Source: Parapedobacter indicus (GTDB lineage: Bacteria; Bacteroidota; Bacteroidia; Sphingobacteriales; Sphingobacteriaceae). From it: a DNA stretch of 64,000 nt. The notes beneath the pieces are model-generated. The model saw only the letters and a list, made by a program, of their open reading frames with translations, had not been told where the DNA came from and did not search any database. The stretch spans positions 434,001-498,000 of the forward strand of contig NZ_FOQO01000001.1 of assembly GCF_900113765.1 (NCBI RefSeq), in the 5' to 3' direction. Within the stretch, counting starts at the first letter, position 1. Every line of letters begins with the position of its first letter. Both the position numbers and the translations under genes were made by a program. Below, piece by piece: positions 43,340-52,885 of this stretch.

Positions 43340-46300
43340 ATGAAAGAGTTTCTTAAAACAGTTGCTGGCAGATTGCCTTTTATTTTTATTGTTGTTATTG
43401 CCATCGTTGGCATTAGTTCTTGCAACAAACGCAGTGGTAAGCCCAGGATACTGGTGTTCAGCAAGACAGCCGGTTTTTACCATGAATCTATTCCTGCTGG
43501 TAAGGAGGCGTTGATCAGGCTTGGAGAAGAAAACGGGTTTGATGTGGATACCACCACGAATGCGGAATGGTTTACAGAAGACAGTCTCAAGAACTATTCG
43601 GCGGTGGTATTCCTAAGTACTACGGGCAATGTGCTCGATTATCGTCAGGAAGCAGCATTTGAGCGATATATTCAGGCAGGAGGAGGTTTTGTGGGCATCC
43701 ATGCCGCAACGGATACGGAGTATGACTGGGGCTGGTTCGGACGCTTGGTCGGCGGTTATTTCCAAAACCATCCCCATCCCCAAGAGGCAACCTTCCATGT
43801 GCTCGATACGCTTCATGCAATTACCAAGGGGCTGCCCGCAACATTCAGTTACCACGACGAATGGTATAATTTCAAAAAACTGAACCCAGACAATAAGGTA
43901 TTAGTTACCATCGACGAAAGTAGTTACGAAGGTGGAAAGAATGGCGAAAATCACCCGATGGTCTGGTATCGTGAATACGACGGGGGACGTTCGTTTTACA
44001 CCGCCCTGGGACATTCTTCGGAATCCTTTAAGGACCCCCTTCACCTGAAACTGATAGTAGGTGGGATCCAGTATGCAATCGGTAAAAACCATAAACTTAA
44101 CTATAGCAAGGCGAAGACGCAGCTGCCACCAGAGCGGCAACGCTTTACCAAAACACAGTTACATCAGGGCGACCTTTTTGAACCGACAGAAATGGCCATA
44201 TTGCCCAATTTTGATATCCTAATTGCCCAACGGCGCGGAGAATTGATGCTGTATAAACAGGACAGCCGCACGGTGGAGCAGGTTGGATTTCTGGATGTTT
44301 ACCACCAATCCGGTGTACCGAATGTAAATGCCGAAGAGGGGTTCATGGGGCTGGCACTTGATCCGGACTATGAAAACAATAAGTTTATTTATGCCTTTTA
44401 CAGTCCTGTGGATACTTCGGTGAATCGATTGTCACGGTTTGTGTTCGATAATGGCAAACTTGATCTGGCTTCTGAGAAGGTGGTACTCCAGTTTTATTCA
44501 CAGCGGCAGATTTGCTGCCATACCGGTGGTTCCATCGCGTTTGGTGGTAATGGATTATTGTATTTATCCGCAGGCGATAATTCTACTCCTTTTGATCAGC
44601 CCACGACGTATAAAAATCACGGATTTTCTCCGAGAGACGGCCGCCCTGGTTTTGAACAGTATGATGCCCGCCGTTCATCCGGCAATACCAATGACCTACG
44701 GGGCAAGATTCTGCGTATAAAAGTGACGCCTGACGGCGGCTATGAGATACCGGAAGGTAATCTTTTTCCCGAGGGTACTGACAAAACCAAACCGGAAATT
44801 TACGTAATGGGCAACCGCAACCCCTACCGGATTTCCGTTGATCAGAAAACCGGATACCTCTATTGGGGAGAGGTGGGACCCGATGCAAATAACGATAGCC
44901 TGGATACACGGGGTCCGCGTGGCTACGACGAGGTAAACCAAGCCCGGAAAGCGGGATTCTTTGGGTGGCCTTTCTTCGTGGGTAATAACTATGCCTATCG
45001 AGCATACGATTATGCTACCGGTCGCGTGGGAGAACCTTACGATCCGGAAAGGCCCGAAAACAATTCACCGAATAATACCGGGTTGCACATTTTGCCGCCG
45101 GCGCAACCTGCCTTTATCTGGTATCCTTATGCAGCGTCCCCTGATTTCCCTCAAGTGGGTACGGGCGGTCGTAACGCAATGGCCGGACCGGTGTATTACA
45201 CCGATTTATTTCCGAAAGAAACCCGCTATCCCGACTATTACGATGGTAAGCTGATTATCTACGACTGGATACGTGGCTGGATCAAAGCAGTAACTATGTT
45301 GCCGAACGGTGATTTTGACAAAATGGAACCCTTTATTGAGGGAGCATCGTTTGCTAATCCGATCGATATGGAGGTGGGTAAAGACGGCAGGTTATATGTG
45401 CTGGAATACGGCAAGGGTTGGTTCGCAAAAAATAAAGACGCGGGTATTGCCCGCATAGACTACCTTGCAGGCAACTTGCCTCCGCAGGTGGGCGAAGTTA
45501 AGTTGGAGAAAATGAACGGTGCTACGCCGTTTACTATCCATGCTACGGTTGAAGCTACCGACTACGAAAACGATAAACTGACCTATACCTGGAAAGTAGG
45601 TGACGTGACACAGAAAACGGCAGATCCGTCATTTACGTATACGCTGGACCAATCTGGGGAATATGCCATCGTCGTTACGGTGAGCGATCCGTCAGGCAAT
45701 AGCGCTGAATCGAATCCTGCATCCGTTTACGCCGGCAACGAGGAACCCACGGTCGAAATCATTTTGTCTAATACTTCGGGTCAATACACGCCGGGTGAGC
45801 GTATTGAGTATGAAGTGAAAGTAGACGATCACGGCCGTGAGATCGACCCTTCCAATTTAGTGGTATCGGTGGACTATGTAAAGGGATCGGATTTAGCCGG
45901 TGCATCGTTGGGGCATCAGCAGGTTTCCGAACTGATTTTAGGACGAAGCCTGATGATGGCTTCTGACTGTCAGTCTTGTCATAAAATATCAGAAAAAAGC
46001 GTAGGTCCCGCATTCACGCAGGTGGCCGCTAAATACCATGGCCAGAAAGATGCGTCCACTTATCTGGTAGACAAGGTGCTCAATGGTGGTAGCGGTGTGT
46101 GGGGAGAGGTTGCAATGGCTGCACACCCGGGCATGAAAGAAGGCGAAGCTAAACAAATCGTCCAATGGGTTCTGTCGCTGGCAGACGACGCATCGGCGAA
46201 ACAGAAATCACTGCCGGCGAAAGGGGTGGTCGTAGCTCGGAAACCCGAAGCAAGCGCTGAAGAAACTGTGCTTCGCTTCCATGCGCAATACACGAATACT

Positions 46301-46372
46301 CCTGGCATGGGAATACGGCCATTACCCGGATCGAAAACAGTGGATTTGAAGCTGTCGACGAAATCAGACTGA
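43340..46372 (+). CDS. ThuA / PQQ-type sugar dehydrogenase / PKD / cytochrome c fusion lipoprotein
   Basis: This 1010-residue protein starts with a signal and lipobox-like end (VGISSC). Its ThuA domain (about 33-250: ILVFSKTAGFYHESIPAGKE, GIHAATDTEYDWGWFGRLVG) is followed by a glucose/sorbosone dehydrogenase propeller (about 280-710: CCHTGGSIAFGGNGLLYLSA, VMGNRNPYRISVD), a PKD-like domain (about 715-800) and a cytochrome c domain with CQSCH at 877-881. It should oxidise a sugar in the periplasm and pass electrons through haem. Such multi-domain proteins are common in Bacteroidota and Planctomycetes; the substrate is unknown. Confidence 0.88.
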   Translation: MKEFLKTVAGRLPFIFIVVIAIVGISSCNKRSGKPRILVFSKTAGFYHESIPAGKEALIRLGEENGFDVDTTTNAEWFTEDSLKNYSAVVFLSTTGNVLDYRQEAAFERYIQAGGGFVGIHAATDTEYDWGWFGRLVGGYFQNHPHPQEATFHVLDTLHAITKGLPATFSYHDEWYNFKKLNPDNKVLVTIDESSYEGGKNGENHPMVWYREYDGGRSFYTALGHSSESFKDPLHLKLIVGGIQYAIGKNHKLNYSKAKTQLPPERQRFTKTQLHQGDLFEPTEMAILPNFDILIAQRRGELMLYKQDSRTVEQVGFLDVYHQSGVPNVNAEEGFMGLALDPDYENNKFIYAFYSPVDTSVNRLSRFVFDNGKLDLASEKVVLQFYSQRQICCHTGGSIAFGGNGLLYLSAGDNSTPFDQPTTYKNHGFSPRDGRPGFEQYDARRSSGNTNDLRGKILRIKVTPDGGYEIPEGNLFPEGTDKTKPEIYVMGNRNPYRISVDQKTGYLYWGEVGPDANNDSLDTRGPRGYDEVNQARKAGFFGWPFFVGNNYAYRAYDYATGRVGEPYDPERPENNSPNNTGLHILPPAQPAFIWYPYAASPDFPQVGTGGRNAMAGPVYYTDLFPKETRYPDYYDGKLIIYDWIRGWIKAVTMLPNGDFDKMEPFIEGASFANPIDMEVGKDGRLYVLEYGKGWFAKNKDAGIARIDYLAGNLPPQVGEVKLEKMNGATPFTIHATVEATDYENDKLTYTWKVGDVTQKTADPSFTYTLDQSGEYAIVVTVSDPSGNSAESNPASVYAGNEEPTVEIILSNTSGQYTPGERIEYEVKVDDHGREIDPSNLVVSVDYVKGSDLAGASLGHQQVSELILGRSLMMASDCQSCHKISEKSVGPAFTQVAAKYHGQKDASTYLVDKVLNGGSGVWGEVAMAAHPGMKEGEAKQIVQWVLSLADDASAKQKSLPAKGVVVARKPEASAEETVLRFHAQYTNTPGMGIRPLPGSKTVDLKLSTKSD

Positions 46373-46383
46373 CGTCAGGGCGG

Positions 46384-47538
46384 ATGTTAAAAGCGTATTG
46401 GAATCAATTAACGGATGTCGATCGTAAGCATCTGGCGGGATTGGACCACCTGCGCGCATTGGCGATCATACTCGTTTTTTTATGCCACTATCGCGCGTAT
46501 GACCGCCCGGCTTGGGTCAATGAAATTGGATTGTTCGGTTGGACGGGGGTTGATCTGTTTTTTGTGCTTAGCGGATATCTGATAGGTAATCAGCTAATGC
46601 AACAGTTGAAGACCAAGCACTCCATCGGTTTTTCGGAGTTTTACCTGAATCGGGCGTTACGGATTTTCCCCGCATATTTTGTCGTGATCTTCTTGTATTT
46701 CACATTTCCCTTTATTCGCGAGCGAGATGGCATTGCGCCGCTGTGGCAGTTTCTGACATTCACCCAGAATTTTGATCTGGACTTTGGCAATGAGGCTACC
46801 TTCTCGCATGCCTGGTCGTTGTGCATTGAGGAGCAATTTTACCTATTGTTGCCCATCTCGCTATGGCTGGTGGCGCGCACAGGTACGTCAAAACGAGGAA
46901 TTTGGATTTTCTTGGGGATATTTATCTTCGGTTTGTTGCTGCGCGGTATCAATTGGATGTATTTCATGAAGCCTTTTTATGAGGGAGGTGTCGCCGATAA
47001 CCGCTTCGTCACCTATAACAAGTGGGTTTATTATCCAACGTATAATCGCCTGGATGGGCTGATGGTAGGAGTAGCAATTGCCGCCATCATGAATTACCAT
47101 CGGCGGTGGCGCGTTTGGCAGGCAACAAAGGGAAATCTGTTGTTAGTAGTGGGACTGATCCTACTGGCGGGCGCTTATTTTTTAATGCGGGGCGACCGAC
47201 TCGCGTTTTGGCCCACGCTTCTCGGCTATCCCTTGCTTTCGGTTGCCTACGGGATGATGGTCTTTGCGGCACTTTCTCCTTCCTGTATTCTGCACCGCAT
47301 CCGGTGGAAAGTGAGTACACTGGTTGCTGCATTATCCTACGGGATGTACTTATGTCACAAGTTTTTGAATCATCTCATGCAGGGACCGCTGGACGATTGG
47401 GGACTTGCCGAAGATGGTAGCCTGCGCGTGCTGATATGCCTGGCAGTTTCCATATTGGGAGCGTGGTTGCTGAATTTTTTCGTGGAATACCCGTTTATGA
47501 GGCTGAGAAGGCACCTGGTGAAAAGAATTCAGTCGTAG
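46384..47538 (+). CDS. Acyltransferase 3 family integral membrane protein
   Basis: This 384-residue protein has about 10 hydrophobic helices and the family signature GLDHLRALAIILVFLCHY near residue 20, with the conserved His in the first helix, and SGYLIGNQLMQQL after it. These enzymes transfer acetyl or other acyl groups onto cell-surface sugars across the inner membrane. It begins 12 bases after the ThuA fusion gene and may be co-transcribed. Its end overlaps the convergent gene at 47529 by 10 bases. Confidence 0.9.
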   Translation: MLKAYWNQLTDVDRKHLAGLDHLRALAIILVFLCHYRAYDRPAWVNEIGLFGWTGVDLFFVLSGYLIGNQLMQQLKTKHSIGFSEFYLNRALRIFPAYFVVIFLYFTFPFIRERDGIAPLWQFLTFTQNFDLDFGNEATFSHAWSLCIEEQFYLLLPISLWLVARTGTSKRGIWIFLGIFIFGLLLRGINWMYFMKPFYEGGVADNRFVTYNKWVYYPTYNRLDGLMVGVAIAAIMNYHRRWRVWQATKGNLLLVVGLILLAGAYFLMRGDRLAFWPTLLGYPLLSVAYGMMVFAALSPSCILHRIRWKVSTLVAALSYGMYLCHKFLNHLMQGPLDDWGLAEDGSLRVLICLAVSILGAWLLNFFVEYPFMRLRRHLVKRIQS

Positions 47539-48278
47539 CGGTAGCAATATAGTTTCCGATCGTTACCGCAAAGTAAATAGTTGACTTCTTCATCCGACAG
47601 AAAGCCATAATACGATAACAGACCACAACCCGTTGGCAAGCTGACGCTCGGATCGATTGGTGCGTCCTGGCTTTTATCGACAGCATTGCTTGCCGCACTC
47701 GCGCGGGAATTCCGGGTGTGCAGATGCCTTCCGCGACCGTCGAAAGAAAGAATGTGATTGCCTGCCTGTACGTCAATGCGGATGTTGCCGTTGGTTTCAT
47801 CCGAAGCCATAGCCCCGTCTCCATCAGCTTTTCGCGGGAGCCGCAAAGAAAAGCCCGGAAATGGGTCGCCCTCTCTATCAATACGGTACAGCCGTTCGGC
47901 GGTGGTAAACAAGATGCTGCTATCGGAAAGTTGGCTTATGTTGCCCACAATTTTACCTGGAAGCTGTGCATTCCATAGCTTTTCGCCAGTTGCTGAAACC
48001 GCATAGAGTATGTGATAGGCATCCTGCACCAAAATAAATCGGCGACTATCGTCTAAAAAAAAGACCATGGGTTTAGTTACGGGCTCCGCATTCAAATCGA
48101 AAGTCCATAAGGGTGCTGGATACCCCGAAGTTCCATCCGTTACCGCCGTATTGACATCGTTGATTTCTGTGCCTTCCTGCGTAGATTGCTCGTCTTTTCC
48201 CAGATTCGAGAAATAAAAGTACGAGGTAACGATGATCGCGATGAACACAGCCGACGTGATGATTATCAGATTCCTCAT
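47529..48278 (-). CDS. Membrane-anchored beta-propeller-like protein of unknown function
   Basis: This 249-residue protein has an N-terminal membrane helix (IIITSAVFIAIIVTSYFYF) and a periplasmic part with repeated PQQ-like propeller strands (LYAVSATGEKLWNAQLPGKI, LYRIDREGDPFPGF, HILSFDGRGRHLHTR). I do not recognise a specific family. On the minus strand TAAGTTTG at 48284-48291 fits a -7 box only six bases before the ATG, so the mRNA may be nearly leaderless. Its 3' end overlaps the acyltransferase gene by 10 bases. Confidence 0.7.
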   Translation of the reverse strand: MRNLIIITSAVFIAIIVTSYFYFSNLGKDEQSTQEGTEINDVNTAVTDGTSGYPAPLWTFDLNAEPVTKPMVFFLDDSRRFILVQDAYHILYAVSATGEKLWNAQLPGKIVGNISQLSDSSILFTTAERLYRIDREGDPFPGFSLRLPRKADGDGAMASDETNGNIRIDVQAGNHILSFDGRGRHLHTRNSRASAASNAVDKSQDAPIDPSVSLPTGCGLLSYYGFLSDEEVNYLLCGNDRKLYCYRYD

Positions 48279-48483
48279 CCCTACAAACTTAGTTAAATAC
48301 CATGTATTTTACGAATAACAATGTAAAAAAACAACGAAGGACAGCGGGTTTTCGCTTGACAACAGCATCTTGCATATACACCTAATTATCGTTATGTTTG
48401 GCAAAATAATTAGGAATAAGTTGCCTTCAATAAATCATTGGAATACCGATGGAACCTGTGAAAAGTACTCAAATTATTGACGA
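48279..48483. other. Divergent intergenic region with promoter and long palindrome
   Basis: This 205-base region lies between the minus-strand propeller-like gene and the plus-strand DUF423 gene. It holds a candidate -7 box for the minus gene (48284-48291) and a strong promoter overlapped by an inverted repeat for the plus genes (48370-48414). I see nothing else in it. Confidence 0.55.
48370..48414 (+). promoter_or_regulatory. Promoter for DUF423-priA embedded in an inverted repeat
   Basis: TTG at 48370-48372 and TATGTTTG at 48393-48400 are 20 bases apart, a full consensus match. Perfect arms CCTAATTAT (48381-48389) and ATAATTAGG (48406-48414) flank the -7 box, so a dimeric protein bound to them would cover the promoter. 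The leader to the DUF423 start is about 75 bases. Confidence 0.6.
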
Positions 48484-48873
48484 ATGAACAAACGGATTAT
48501 ACTCACCGCTTCCTTTTTTGGCTTGGCCGCTGTCGTATTGGGAGCTTTTGGGGCTCACGGTTTGGAAGGTAAAATCAGTAAAGACCATTTGGAGACTTGG
48601 GAGACTGCAGTTGATTACCAATTTTACCATACTGTAGCCTTGTTATTTTTAGCAACCTTCTCGCGGGCTAAAAATAGTTACATCAAATTTTCCTTTATTA
48701 CGTTTACTTTGGGAATCTTGTTGTTTTCCGGCTCGTTATATTTGCTGAGTACCTATTCGATTACCGAATTCGGTTCACCGGCTATTTTAGGGCCGATAAC
48801 ACCTGTCGGTGGACTATGTTTTATTTTGGGATGGCTGGGGTTGTTTATTGCCACCATTAAAAATAAGGGATAG
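48484..48873 (+). CDS. DUF423 family small membrane protein
   Basis: This 129-residue protein has four hydrophobic helices and the DUF423 (YgdD-like) pattern: ASFFGLAAVVLGAFGAHGLE near residue 9, WETAVDYQFYHTVALLFL, and GPITPVGGLCFILGWLGLF. The family is widespread and has no firm function. It lies 17 bases before priA and is probably co-transcribed from the palindrome-flanked promoter. Confidence 0.93.
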   Translation: MNKRIILTASFFGLAAVVLGAFGAHGLEGKISKDHLETWETAVDYQFYHTVALLFLATFSRAKNSYIKFSFITFTLGILLFSGSLYLLSTYSITEFGSPAILGPITPVGGLCFILGWLGLFIATIKNKG

Positions 48874-48890
48874 CTTTATTCCAGTTTACG

Positions 48891-51374
48891 ATGCTTGAAT
48901 TTACCGAAGGCAGTGACGATGTGCGTACTACGTTATTCGTGGAGGTGGTATTACCTTTGGCTATTTCCAAAACCTATACGTACCGGGTACCGAGTGCATG
49001 GAATGCAGATGTAGCGGTGGGTATGCGGGTCATTGTCCAATTCGGAAAGAATAAAGTCTATTCGGCAATTGTTTATAATATAACCCAAAAGGCACCTGAG
49101 CGTTACGAGGCGAAGTATATTCTGAATGTGCTGGATGAAAGACCGGTAGTCGATCGTTCTCAGCTTCGTCTTTGGGAGTGGATGTCGTCTTATTATTTAT
49201 GCACGATCGGCGAAGTTATGCAGGCTGCCCTACCCGCAGCACTGAAGCTGGCCAGCGAAACGCGGATCATCGCCGCAGATTTAAATTCAGTTGACCGGTC
49301 GACACTTAATGACAAGGAATTTCTGATCCTGGATGCCCTGGAAGTTTCCCCTGAACTGAAAGTAAGCGATATCGTCAAATTACTTGGACAAAAAACAGTA
49401 TTTCCCATCCTAAAGCGACTGTTTGACAAGGGCCTGATACTGATTTCGGAAGAGATTGCGCCGAAATATAAACCAAAGGTAAAAACGTTTATTTCGCTGC
49501 ATGACGATTATACCGACGACCTGGGCCGGAAGCTGCTGCTGGAGATGCTCAGCAATGCACCGAAACAGCAGGACGGGGTTTTGGGATACCTCCAATTGCA
49601 TCGCCGCCTTTCCCGAATAACTAAAGCAGCTATCATGGAGGCCAGTGGTTGTGGCGCAGCCAGTATAGCGGCCCTGATTAAAAAAGGGATATTTATAGCG
49701 AAAGAACGTGCGGTCAGCCGGCTTGATGGCGAGGACATTGAGCTTACGGGAGATTTCAAGCTCAGCGAGCCCCAACTGAAAGCATTTGATGAAATCAATA
49801 AACAATTTAAAGCAAAAAATGTCGTGCTTCTGCACGGTGTCACGGCCTCGGGTAAAACGCAGGTATATATCCGGCTTATCGAAGAGGCGGTGGCCAAGGG
49901 GAAAAATGTCCTGTATTTATTGCCTGAAATTGCACTGACCACGCAAATAACGGAGCGCCTGCGGTTACACTTCGGTACTAAATTGGGCGTATACCATTCA
50001 CGTTTCAATGACAATGAACGTGCGGAGGTATGGAATAAAATACTCAACAACGAGTATCAGGTAATTGTGGGTGCACGCTCGGCTGTTTTCTTGCCGTTTC
50101 CGGCATTAGGTCTCGTCGTTGTCGACGAAGAACATGAAACTTCTTATAAGCAATTTGATCCGGCCCCGCGTTATCACGCACGCGATACGGCGATTTACCT
50201 CGGCCACATTCACGGAGCAAACGTACTATTGGGGTCAGCTACACCTGCCGTAGAAAGCTATTATAATGCTCGGGCGGGGAAGTATGGACTGGTTGAGTTG
50301 AAACAGCGCTTCGGCGATGCTACGCTTCCCGAAATCTTGACCGTACATATCGGCGAGGAAAACAAGAAAGGCAATATGTCTTCTTATTTCAGCAGTACGT
50401 TGCTTCAGGAAATGGGAAATGCAATTGCCCAGCGGCAGCAGGTCATTCTTTTCCAGAACCGACGTGGGCATACGCCGCTCCTGCAATGTAAAACCTGCGG
50501 CTACATTGCGAAATGTATCCATTGTGACGTAAGCCTCACCTATCACAAAAGCAGCGGCAAGTTGCACTGCCATTATTGCGGATTTTCCGAAGATCCCTTA
50601 CAAGTGTGTCCCGCCTGTGGATCCACACATATCGAGAGTAAAGGGTTTGGCACCGAAAAAGTAGAGGAAGAGTTGGAGACGTTGCTTCCCGAAGCGCGTA
50701 TCGGTCGCCTGGATTTGGATTCGACACGGGGAAAACATGGCTTTGATCGCGTATTGAATGCATTTGACGAGCGCGTTTACGATATACTGGTCGGCACTCA
50801 GATGGTGGCCAAAGGATTGGACTTCGGCAATGTAAGTGTAATCGGTATCATCAATGCCGACGGCTTGATCAACTACCCTGATTTCAGGGCGCACGAACGT
50901 GCCTTTTCATTGCTTGCCCAAGTGAGCGGAAGAGCGGGTCGCCGCGACAGCAACGGGAAAGTAATTATCCAATCCTATGCCCCACAGCACCGCATCGTCC
51001 AGCAGGTGATCGCCAACGACTATGAGGGTATGTTCCTGGCGGAAGTAACCGAACGTAAGATTTATGCTTATCCGCCCTTTTTTCGGTTATTCCGGCTAGA
51101 TGTAAAGCATAAAGAACAGCACGCCGCCCATGACGCAGCCCATCGGTTGGCCATTTCGTTGCGGGAAGTGTTGGGACATCGGGTCGTAGGTCCTGAAACT
51201 CCATTGGTAGGGCGCGTTCGCAATCACTACATTTTCAGTATTCTGCTTAAGGTGGAACGTGCTGGTACGAGTGTAAGCAAAGTGAAAGAATTGGTCAAAA
51301 CTGTTCTGCTGCAATTTGAGGCCAGCAAACCCAATCGGGGCGTACGTGTGCAGGTCGATGTAGACCCCTATTGA
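48891..51374 (+). CDS. priA: Primosomal replication restart helicase PriA
   Basis: This 827-residue helicase restarts stalled replication forks. It has an N-terminal DNA-binding domain (LFVEVVLPLAISKTYTYRVP), the Walker A motif HGVTASGKTQVYIRL near residue 315, the DEEHETSYKQ helicase motif, and a zinc-binding insert with CKTCGYIAKCIHCD and CHYCGFSEDPLQVCPACG. It ends GVRVQVDVDPY, the usual C-terminus. Length is normal for the phylum. Its end overlaps the convergent outer-membrane protein gene by seven bases. Confidence 0.97.
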   Translation: MLEFTEGSDDVRTTLFVEVVLPLAISKTYTYRVPSAWNADVAVGMRVIVQFGKNKVYSAIVYNITQKAPERYEAKYILNVLDERPVVDRSQLRLWEWMSSYYLCTIGEVMQAALPAALKLASETRIIAADLNSVDRSTLNDKEFLILDALEVSPELKVSDIVKLLGQKTVFPILKRLFDKGLILISEEIAPKYKPKVKTFISLHDDYTDDLGRKLLLEMLSNAPKQQDGVLGYLQLHRRLSRITKAAIMEASGCGAASIAALIKKGIFIAKERAVSRLDGEDIELTGDFKLSEPQLKAFDEINKQFKAKNVVLLHGVTASGKTQVYIRLIEEAVAKGKNVLYLLPEIALTTQITERLRLHFGTKLGVYHSRFNDNERAEVWNKILNNEYQVIVGARSAVFLPFPALGLVVVDEEHETSYKQFDPAPRYHARDTAIYLGHIHGANVLLGSATPAVESYYNARAGKYGLVELKQRFGDATLPEILTVHIGEENKKGNMSSYFSSTLLQEMGNAIAQRQQVILFQNRRGHTPLLQCKTCGYIAKCIHCDVSLTYHKSSGKLHCHYCGFSEDPLQVCPACGSTHIESKGFGTEKVEEELETLLPEARIGRLDLDSTRGKHGFDRVLNAFDERVYDILVGTQMVAKGLDFGNVSVIGIINADGLINYPDFRAHERAFSLLAQVSGRAGRRDSNGKVIIQSYAPQHRIVQQVIANDYEGMFLAEVTERKIYAYPPFFRLFRLDVKHKEQHAAHDAAHRLAISLREVLGHRVVGPETPLVGRVRNHYIFSILLKVERAGTSVSKVKELVKTVLLQFEASKPNRGVRVQVDVDPY

Positions 51375-52105
51375 TTGATCATGCCAAAGCTGTATTGCAG
51401 CGTGATGGCTGCCACGGGTCCAAAAAAATATTCCCAACGATAGCGCTTCGTTTGATGGGGTATGCCGGTAAATGAACCATCGCTATAGTTGTTTATTTTT
51501 TGATAGGTATAAGCAATGTTGAAGTTGGCCTCGGCGCTGATTGCAACCCGCGGGACAATATATAGTTTTGCACCAACAAAAGGTGAAAATAACAGCGCGT
51601 TCTTGTTGTCTTCAGCGAATATGGGGGTATTCTCAAACCCTTTTGTGCTCAGCCTTTGGACCATGAATCCCAAATCTGCTCCGAAGTAAGGCTGAAAGCG
51701 GGAATAGTTTATGTTTTTTTCTGCACCTACTTTCAATGTCGTGTTTTGGAGTTTCCCCGCCACTTTTGGCAGACAGCCTTCGCACTCGTTATCAAACTCG
51801 ATGTCGTTGTTGAAATGTGCAGCTTGCAGGCGGTAACTGATTTGGTTGTCGTTTATTTTGAACAAAATACCATTAAAATAAGAAGTGCGGAAGGGTTGCC
51901 CCGAAGGCTGGTTGAGCAATTGCGGAAATTGCTCATAAGCGTATGCACGGACTGCAATCGTATACCAGTAATCTGTATTGAAATGATAGTTCTTTTTTTT
52001 GGGGATAACAATTGCCGGATAATCAACCGTGTCAATTCTCGTCACCTGTGCCGACAGCTGATCAGCTCCGATGCACAACAAGACAACCAAAAGAATATAC
52101 CTCAT
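51368..52105 (-). CDS. Outer-membrane beta-barrel protein of unknown function
   Basis: With the ATG at 52105 the protein has about 245 residues and a clear signal peptide (MRYILLVVLLCIGADQLSAQ). Alternating strands (YFNGILFKINDNQISYRLQA, INYSRFQPYFGADLGFMVQ, AISAEANFNIAYTYQKIN) and a terminal ITLQYSFGMINQ suggest a small barrel of the porin/OprF-like kind common in Bacteroidota. Upstream in-frame starts at 52117 and 52147 would only lengthen the signal. No specific function can be assigned. It is divergent from pcm. Confidence 0.75.
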   Translation of the reverse strand: MRYILLVVLLCIGADQLSAQVTRIDTVDYPAIVIPKKKNYHFNTDYWYTIAVRAYAYEQFPQLLNQPSGQPFRTSYFNGILFKINDNQISYRLQAAHFNNDIEFDNECEGCLPKVAGKLQNTTLKVGAEKNINYSRFQPYFGADLGFMVQRLSTKGFENTPIFAEDNKNALLFSPFVGAKLYIVPRVAISAEANFNIAYTYQKINNYSDGSFTGIPHQTKRYRWEYFFGPVAAITLQYSFGMINQ

Positions 52106-52172
52106 CCGCAATAGCATTTGTACCTTGCGAAAATAGAAATTTTTCACCTAATCTCCGTATGTTTGGAGCATA

Positions 52173-52829
52173 ATGGCATATAAGTTTATTGACAATTACC
52201 GTGAACGAGGAGCAAGGAAACAATTGGTCGAGCTATTAAAGCGGCGGGGAATCGAAGATAAGGGCGTGCTGACCGCTATCGGTAAGGTTCCGCGGCACTA
52301 TTTTTTCGACGAAACTTTCTGGAGCCAGGCATATAAAGACATCGCCTTTCCGATCGGCGATGGACAAACCATTTCCCAGCCGTATACCGTAGCCTACCAA
52401 ACCGAGCTGCTGCATATCAAACGCGGAGACAAGGTGCTGGAAATAGGGACGGGCTCAGGATATCAAACTTGTATATTGCTGGAATTGGGGGGAGATGTAT
52501 ATACGATCGAGCGCCAACCCAACCTCTACGATAGAACTACCCGGGTATTACCCTATATGGGATATAAACCACACTTTTTTTTAGGCGATGGTTCCAGGGG
52601 GATACCGGAACACGCACCTTACGATAAAATATTGGTTACGGCCGGCGCACCTTTTGTGCCTGACGTGATGTTGAAGCAACTTCGGATAGGGGGGGTAATG
52701 GTAATTCCTGTTGGTGGCGAAAAGGAACAGAAAATGGTGACCGTCCTTCGCGTTGCGGAGAATGAATACGAACGGATCGAGCTTGATACGTTCCGGTTTG
52801 TTCCGTTAGTGGGCGATCAGGCATGGTAG
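52173..52829 (+). CDS. pcm: Protein-L-isoaspartate O-methyltransferase
   Basis: This 218-residue SAM-dependent methyltransferase repairs damaged aspartyl residues. It has the family motifs VPRHYFFDETFWSQAYKD, IGDGQTISQPYTVAYQTELL and the SAM-binding VLEIGTGSGYQTCILLELG. ILVTAGAPFVPDVMLKQL and IPVGGEKEQKM follow. TATGTTTG a few bases upstream of the start region fits a -7 box without a good -33. Confidence 0.95.
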   Translation: MAYKFIDNYRERGARKQLVELLKRRGIEDKGVLTAIGKVPRHYFFDETFWSQAYKDIAFPIGDGQTISQPYTVAYQTELLHIKRGDKVLEIGTGSGYQTCILLELGGDVYTIERQPNLYDRTTRVLPYMGYKPHFFLGDGSRGIPEHAPYDKILVTAGAPFVPDVMLKQLRIGGVMVIPVGGEKEQKMVTVLRVAENEYERIELDTFRFVPLVGDQAW

Positions 52830-52885
52830 TGGGAGAGAAATAAACGAATCGGGAATTAAAAAGACACGTGAATAAGTGATAGCGG

